This document shows positions 56,521 through 64,000 of a DNA stretch of 64,000 bases, one piece after another. A model generated the notes under the pieces. The model was not told the DNA's origin. It saw only the letters and a list, made by a program, of their open reading frames with translations, and ran no database searches. This DNA is from Amphiduros pacificus (Eukaryota; Annelida; Polychaeta; Phyllodocida; Hesionidae), in contig OX439010.1 of the NCBI GenBank assembly GCA_949316495.1, forward strand, positions 12,074,809 to 12,138,808. The letters are read 5' to 3'. The number at the start of each line of letters is the position of its first letter. Within the stretch, counting starts at the first letter, position 1. The position numbers were made by a program, and so were the translations under genes.

Positions 56521-56747
56521 GTGTGACGTCATTAAAAAGGGGGCGTGGCATTGTTTATGTTGTTTGACACACACAACATAGATCCACACATGCTGCAATG
56601 TTTTCCTCTCTGTTTTGCTTTAAATAGATTGGAAATCAAACCAAAACCTTTATCTCATACCTATCTCTAGGAATTAAGTATGAGATAAAGTCAAGAACAT
56701 AGGTTCGTGCAGTGTTCAGGCTGGCAGATCTCTCTCGTTGGTTCTGG
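56521..56747. repeat. Duplicated segment, copy 2 (empty MITE site)
   Basis: Matches copy 1 with scattered differences and lacks the 309-bp MITE. It runs into the long hairpin at 56707. Confidence 0.9.
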
Positions 56748-56831
56748 TGGAAGGATCTCACTCGTCCTTCGGACTCTTGAGATCCTTCCACCAGAACCAA
56801 CTTGAGAGATCTGCCAGCCTGAACACTGCAC
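56707..56831. other. Long near-perfect hairpin (arms ~55 bp)
   Basis: Left arm GTGCAGTGTTCAGGCTGGCA ... GGTTCTGGTGGAAGGATCTC and right arm its near-exact reverse complement, about a short CTCGTCCTTCGGACTC centre. The left arm is part of the duplicated segment, whose upstream copy has no right arm. So the palindrome arose by inverted duplication of that end. Confidence 0.88.
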
Positions 56832-56895
56832 TCACATGTTCTTGCCTTACTATGTTAACCAGAATATGCTGTGTCAAATTAAAGTATGATCCAAT

Positions 56896-58790
<1,895 letters not shown>

Positions 58791-58791
58791 A

Positions 58792-61700
58792 ATGAAGATG
58801 GCCGATAGACCAAGGGAAGGAGGTAGAGTGGGGGCCGACCAACAAGTTGGCTCTACAACCGTCGAGGTACAAAATCTGGACGCCACGGACGACTTCGATC
58901 CCTTCTCCGGGGTTGTAGAATGTGTGGACGAAAATATAGACATTGCACTCTCAGCCCCGCCGGAGAATCAGTGAGTTCCCCATGTGTATTCAACAAACTC
59001 GTTTGTTTTCTTGATCAGTTCGCTTTCTTTTTAAGTCTGGGTCGACAAATGCTGATTTTGTTTGCGTGTGCATTTGTGAGAGCCCTGTCAAATCAGTTTG
59101 CTTTGAAATGTTGAAGTTGGTTGAATTGTTATCATTGCCCATGTTGACATATTTGGATTCGAAATGTCAGTCCAGCAGTGGCCAACACACACACACTCAA
59201 GACAATGTTAATTCTTGCCAGTGCAAACAAAAACATTCTCTCTTAAAATTTGTTACATAATTGGACATATATTTTCTTCTTTGTTGTTGTCAGTCTGATG
59301 CATAATCGTGATTTTCCTTCCAGAAGTGAGAAACTTTTTCTTAATCTGCACTATATTTTCTTAATCTGCATTATTGCATTGAACAATGTAACATGTTATT
59401 TATTATAATGTTAAGAGTACATCACCCTTTGTTTACCAATACTTAATATGATTCATGCATGACAGCTGTCAGTTGTTACTCAGGATATGCAGTATTCAAG
59501 TATATGTAACCATTTATAAACTTGCTTTTTGAATTGCAGTCACTGAAAATTTAGTGGCCTGCGAAAAGAAATAAATCTGGAAAAGTCTGACATAATAGAT
59601 AACATGACAAAATATATGTTTTGATCCTTTTTTCATTGTGTGTTTTGGCAAATATTGGTTAAGAGATGGTTGCTCACCTGAACAGAATTATCCATCCTGT
59701 GCATAGGATGTAACTAATAAACTCACTTTGTGTTCTCCCTTTTAATAAAATATAAAACTTATGTTCCAAAACAAACGCATCGGGGCTCAAATAAATAATT
59801 TTCAACAGAGTTCTAGTTAGAAGCATCCGCATAAATTAAAGAATGTTTAAGACATAATTAATAAAAAATGTTCTTGAACAGAAGATAGATATAATTTTTC
59901 AGTAATTGAAGATAAGTAATGCAAAAAAATTAACTTTGACTTGACAATTCTGAATTACATTTCGTATTTTTGTAACACAGATGAGTAGTCATTTCCTGTG
60001 GGTTGTAAATCGTTTTTTCTGTGGTCAATATTGTTCAAGCAACTGACGCCACTGTGGAGTGTTCATCGTGTGCATGCGCTAGCATATGAATACGTTCATA
60101 TAACAAGTAAACAAAGATAAAGAAGTGCGTGATGACAAAAAGTTGAAGACGGCAATATCGTCATCACCCATCGATGTGCGAAATTATCTCTTTAAATTGC
60201 TTGGAAATGCTTTCCAATCACTAGAACAAGGAATTTTCAGTAAATTTAGTTCAAATTTGGTGTAAATTGGACAATTAGAACAGAAATGACATACAAAAGT
60301 CTGATGATAGAGCGATAATAGAGCAACTTACGTAATCAATCCTGAAAAGGCACATCTTTGCATAAAGTTGTGCTAAAAAATTTTCATATACCAAATTAAA
60401 TGTTTTTAAAAGACAAATAAAGATAATTTCAACTACCCCATCAGTTTGCAAGAATTGTTTCATTTTGTTTATTTTAATTTTTGTTTTGTTTGTTGTAACT
60501 TTTGTTTTGTTTATTTTAATTTTGTTTTGTTTGTTGTAATTTTTGTTTTGTATTTTTTTTTTCTCATCCGTGTTACACGTGGATCACCACTTTTTCTTGT
60601 TTAAATGTATAGATACTAATACACTTCTGACATTTCTGCTGGAAGAAAACATATGAATGCCACAAATTGAACTTTTCTGTGTGACACTTTTACCAATACC
60701 ATTGAATTTCTTGGATAGGACATCATGGTCAAACATTAAAGACTGAAGAAAATTCAAAAGTTTTCTTAAAAACAAAAACTGAAAATTTCCACTTCAATTT
60801 CCACTTTTTATTTTAAAGGTTTCCTTTAAGTTACAATCATGGAATACAACCTTTGGTGATGTAATAAGACATCCTTGTATGTTCTTTAGGGAGTAATATC
60901 TGTTAAAACATGTTTATTTTTTAATGAGTATACCAAATACCTTGATAAAAAATAAACCCATCAAATATAACTGCAAATGAATGTGTTATTGATTTGTTAA
61001 GAAATCATTTGAAATTCACAAATCTCAGTTAGTTGAAAAAATGGAGAAATTGTTATAGTTCAGTAGAAATGAATTTTATAAGGCACTGGAAGAGAGAAGT
61101 GATGCAGCGTTGTGGTATTCTTTCAAAAAATGATTGATCTTGAATGATTTGAATCAACATGACACAGTTACTGATCATTAATGTGAACATGATAAAATGC
61201 TGATCATTAATCATAGTTGTATGGTGACTTTACTAAGCTTTGTTAAGGCAAATTTCAAAGCCTGGCCATTAACTTACTGCTAAGTACTGTACATCCACTA
61301 ATACTTCAAAACTTATGGAATGCAGATTCCTTTTTTACATTACTAAATTTTGGAATACAATATTAGAGAGTATTAAGATGACTGAAAATACTTTATATTT
61401 TTGTACTTTCACAAAAATACATTTGTACTTTTACATTTATATACGTGTACCTTCACAGGCACTTGCACTCTCAGATACATCAACTCAGACTGAAAGATAT
61501 CCTTTGGAACAAGTCTGGTGGTTTTTTGCAAAGACTGGTTCATTGCATTTTGTTACTATGCATATTGTAAGCCATGTTTCAAATTTGAAATAATTCTGAC
61601 AACAAATAAGTGAGAACATGGAACTGATAGCTGGTCTAGCATCAACATATCCCACCAGAGGGCAACATGGTGAACGAAAATGGAGATCGTACGCTCTTAT

Positions 61701-62072
61701 AAGTGGCAAATTTTAGTGTGTCAAATACCTCAAACAGCAACTTTTTTTCAATTCTCAGCACACTTCTTCTCTCATTATGCTCTTTTTTTATATAAATATT
61801 TATGTAAAAATCTTATAGGTCAGACCAAAAGAGCCCCACTCAAATAGTCAGTACTTTTGCAGGACCATTGGTCAGACAGAGTTAGAATATTTTTAATGTG
61901 TGATATACTTGTGCTTTGACAGATGGTACCATGGGAGACTTGACAGGAATGCTGCGGAGGACCGTCTGCGTCACGCCGGTCAGCTGGGCAGCTACCTCAT
62001 CCGGGAGAGTGACCGCAAGCCTGGCTCCTATGTACTCTCCTTCTTTGGCAAAACAGGGATTAACCATTTCAG
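58792..62072 (+). CDS. RASA1 / p120 RasGAP, 5' end (two exons, continues beyond window)
   Basis: Exon 1 is 58792-58970 and exon 2 61923-62072; GT/AG junctions and phase agree. Exon 1 has two in-frame ATGs at 58792 and 58798, the second in the better context (AAGATGG). It encodes an acidic 59-residue leader (DDFDPFSGVVECVDENIDIA), far shorter than the roughly 180-residue N-terminus of human RASA1. Across the junction the protein reads APPENQ then WYHGRLDRNAAEDRL, very close to human RASA1 SH2-1 (APPTNQ, WYHGKLDR). YLIRESD holds the phosphotyrosine-binding Arg of the FLVRES motif. Exon 2 ends at GINHFR, midway through the SH2. The protein switches off Ras downstream of receptor tyrosine kinases. 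SH2-2, SH3, PH, C2 and GAP domains must be further right. Confidence 0.9.
60463..60562. repeat. ~37-bp tandem repeat (TTTTGTTTGTTGTAA type)
   Basis: Two to three units of TTTGTTTATTTTAATTTTTG and TTTTGTTTGTTGTAACTTTT, ending in a T-run. Confidence 0.8.
61590..61735 (+). mobile_element. Right-flank fragment of the 19-bp-array element
   Basis: TTCTGACAACAAATAAGTGA, then CATCAACATATCCCACCAGA, GGGCAACATGGTGAACGAAA and GAGATCGTACGCTCTTATAA parallel 10870-11045 (TATGACAACAATTAAGTGAG, CATCAATAAATTCCACCAGA, GGTGAAGGAACAGCGAGATC). No 19-bp array is attached here. Confidence 0.6.
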
Positions 62073-62884
62073 GTAGGTGGATTGGGAAAGACCACCATAT
62101 CATAAAAATTATTGCATCGTAAAGTACATATACATAAATGCTTTCCTGACAGAATGTTCAAATGGTTCCTTATCAAGGTTAATGTATTTTTTTCAAAAAG
62201 GCATTGTGATATTTTACATTTTTGGAAAAATATAAGGGAAATTACCCTGAAAGTGCACATATAAATGATGAAAACTGAAAGTGATTATCGGTATTCATGA
62301 CTTGACTATTTAAACCTCAGTTTGACCTTTTATTGTGATAAAACATGCTCAGCTAGAGCAGTTAGGAAAGTATTTAATTCACAAACCATTAGTAATGCTA
62401 GACATGCTAAGGTAGTCATGAACATGTAGATTCTCAGCAGTCAAATGTGATGTTTTTGTCGTCATAGAGTGGCCCTTAGAATCTGAATAACTGACAGGCC
62501 TCAACATACACACTGGCCCAGTGGATGGTCTGCTGGTGTGGCCCTGTTTAGCAACCATTCTTTGGCTCTCTTAGTGGCCCAAAAATCTTTATTTCATTTT
62601 TATCCTTGATAGACAAGGTTATAGAAATATTGATATGATATCACAAAAAGATGATTTTGAGCAATAAACACATTATTTATCAATCTGACAAAGTTAAGTT
62701 TTCACTCCAATCCAATTTACTAATTACTCTGACGCGATTGATAACTCTGACATAATCTAGTGATTACTTTGAACCAATTTAGTGATCATATTGACACATA
62801 ATATATATATGCATATAGATAAGTGCATAAAGTTATTATGAAATGAAAGATGATTAACATTAGATAATGAAATGATAATACTAA

Positions 62885-62885
<1 letters not shown>

Positions 62886-62920
<35 letters not shown>

Positions 62921-62923
62921 TTA
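62886..62923. repeat. (AAT)n microsatellite
   Basis: About 12 AAT trinucleotides. Confidence 0.95.
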
Positions 62924-62984
62924 ATAATCTTTAGAAACTTCAGGCCACCAATTTATGCTCTGGTGGCCTTACTGGGCACCCAAT

Positions 62985-63180
62985 ATTTTTCTCTCCATGT
63001 GAGGGCATGCCGCTGCCCAGAGAAGCTCATTTACTGCTCAGAATGACCTATCACTGCCCAGAGTCACTTCATTTACGTCTTATAGAGACCCTTATTTTTT
63101 TACCCAGGACAACCTCATTTTCTGCCCCAAATGGCATAATTTTCTGCCCAAAATAACCTCATTCATTGTCCAGAAAATCC
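62985..63180. repeat. Degenerate CTGCCCA... tandem repeat
   Basis: Five to six irregular units of the type CTGCCCAGAATGACCTCATT, spaced about 25-40 bp. Very decayed. Confidence 0.55.
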
Positions 63181-63490
63181 TTTGATCCAATCAGAGTTGT
63201 CAATTTCTGAATGATGGAAAATTTAATATTTATATTTTCTAAAATGAAACTGAAACTGGCCAATATTTCATTGATGTTTCTTGGCACATTTTGTTTTTCA
63301 AGGAAAAGTCAGAAATATCCACTTAAAGTGACTGCAACTAGCTCTGTTAATTTCTGCTATGATCGCTTCAATAAAAAATTGTCAAAAATGTATATTCCAA
63401 ACTTTTAAAACTTTTCCAAAATTTTGAAAACAATTGTAAAGCATTTATAAATTTTTGTTGCAATTTTTATTGTTCATTTTTTATTAATGT

Positions 63491-63598
63491 ACCGTATTTA
63501 CTCGTATATAAGACGAGGTTTTTTTCCAAAAACTCTTAGTAAAAGCTTAGGGGGTCGTCTTATACACGAGAGCAGTCTTATACTCGAGTATTTACGGT
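63491..63598. mobile_element. 108-bp MITE (RASA1 intron 2)
   Basis: Inverted ends ACCGTATTTACTCGTATATA and ACTCGAGTATTTACGGT, with TAAGACG/CGTCTTAT next inwards. Same length as the MITE at 32454 and similar in the first 14 bases of each end, so a related family. Followed by two short ACGTAAATACGGTAAA repeats. Confidence 0.75.
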
Positions 63599-63639
63599 AA
63601 AACGTAAATACGGTAAAACGTAAATACGATGTTCATATT

Positions 63640-64000
63640 TTCGAAATAACGAATATCAGACGTAGCAGATTGATTTTAATTGCGTTTTAAATGATAAATA
63701 AAGGTATTTACCCAATATTATTGGTCTATTATTTCAAAACGCTTTGTTTTGACTTTGTTCTCACTGATTCCAATTATCAGCGTTCAGTTTTGCGTTTCGT
63801 CATTTGTCTCCACTGCTTTGAGTCGTGTCTTCCCTTTTTGATTGCGTTTTAAATGATAAATAAAGGTATTTACCCAATATTATCACAAATTGTTCGAGAA
63901 CAGAACAAAACCATCAATCCATTTAAAACGCAATTAAAATCGATCCACGTGTGAAAGCATTTCTGTCAACAAGGGAAGACACGACTCAAAGCAGTGGAAA
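63640..64000. mobile_element. Inverted-repeat element running off the window edge
   Basis: CCACTGCTTTGAGTCGTGTC (63810) recurs inverted at 63975-63998, and AATTGCGTTTTAAATG (63678, 63841) recurs inverted as CATTTAAAACGCAATT near 63921. A 42-bp direct repeat (63678 and 63841) is nested inside. This looks like the end of a larger DNA-type element; the rest is outside. Confidence 0.6.

Larger units (their letters stand above)
58971..61922. other. RASA1 intron 1
   Basis: A 2.95-kb AT-rich intron. It contains a TTTTGTTT-rich tandem repeat (60463-60562) and the repeat fragment at 61590. No other exon seen. Confidence 0.6.
62073..63490. other. RASA1 intron 2 (to right of exon 2)
   Basis: No sequence encoding the second half of SH2-1 was found, so intron 2 runs to the window edge. 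Includes an (AAT)n microsatellite and a degenerate CTGCCCA repeat. Confidence 0.5.

Noticed and set aside
61485-61709. 74-codon minus-strand open frame
   Set aside because: Lies within the flank fragment of the 19-bp-array element; no coding similarity.

Overview
This window is AT-rich, intron-containing nuclear DNA from an animal. The exon structures (GT/AG introns), animal-specific genes, tRNA-derived SINEs, CR1-like LINE pieces and many non-autonomous DNA elements and satellites fit an invertebrate, most likely a lophotrochozoan such as a marine mollusc. That phylum assignment is an impression from gene style and repeat content, not a proof.

Four protein-coding loci can be supported. (1) A peptide-type class A GPCR on the minus strand (2402-3586), coding region in one exon. 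(2) A class I SAM-dependent methyltransferase of the Rv2258c-like type on the plus strand (13977-16057), four coding exons that join in phase to 354 residues. (3) The transcription elongation factor ELL on the plus strand (18758-37434), twelve coding exons that join in phase to 628 residues, with the ELL N-terminal domain and the C-terminal occludin-homology domain. (4) The 5' end of RASA1 (p120 RasGAP) on the plus strand from 58792, with two exons inside the window ending midway through the first SH2 domain; the rest lies beyond the right edge. The genes do not form a pathway. They are independent loci separated by repeats.

Layout: 1-2200 minisatellite, LINE 3' end, SINE; 2.4-3.6 kb GPCR; 3.6-12.9 kb mostly unique AT-rich DNA with SINE fragments, a foldback element and a 19-bp-repeat element; 13-16 kb a 16-bp minisatellite butted against the methyltransferase gene; 17.2-18.6 kb two more copies of the 19-bp-repeat element around a LINE fragment; 18.7-37.4 kb ELL, whose introns carry a 3.4-kb 51-bp satellite, two hairpin-ended elements with internal arrays of about 148-bp units full of AGGTCA-type half-sites, a 108-bp MITE, a duplicated splice donor and an intron almost filled by exactly twenty 30-bp repeats; 37.4-44.5 kb ELL 3' side without genes; 44.8-53.9 kb a nest of SINEs and LINEs containing a 1.93-kb near-identical tandem duplication and a pogo-like MITE inside a LINE 3' end; 54.8-57.0 kb a TIR element with tandem repeats, a piggyBac-like MITE with its empty site preserved next door, a long hairpin and a TA microsatellite; 58.8-64 kb RASA1 5' end and its introns.

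The most notable structures are the two related hairpin-ended repeat elements in ELL introns 1 and 6, the filled/empty piggyBac-type site pair, and the recent 1.93-kb duplication with its LINE-in-LINE mosaic. I did not see a new gene system in the sense of an operon or defence locus; the unusual biology here is in the repeats.
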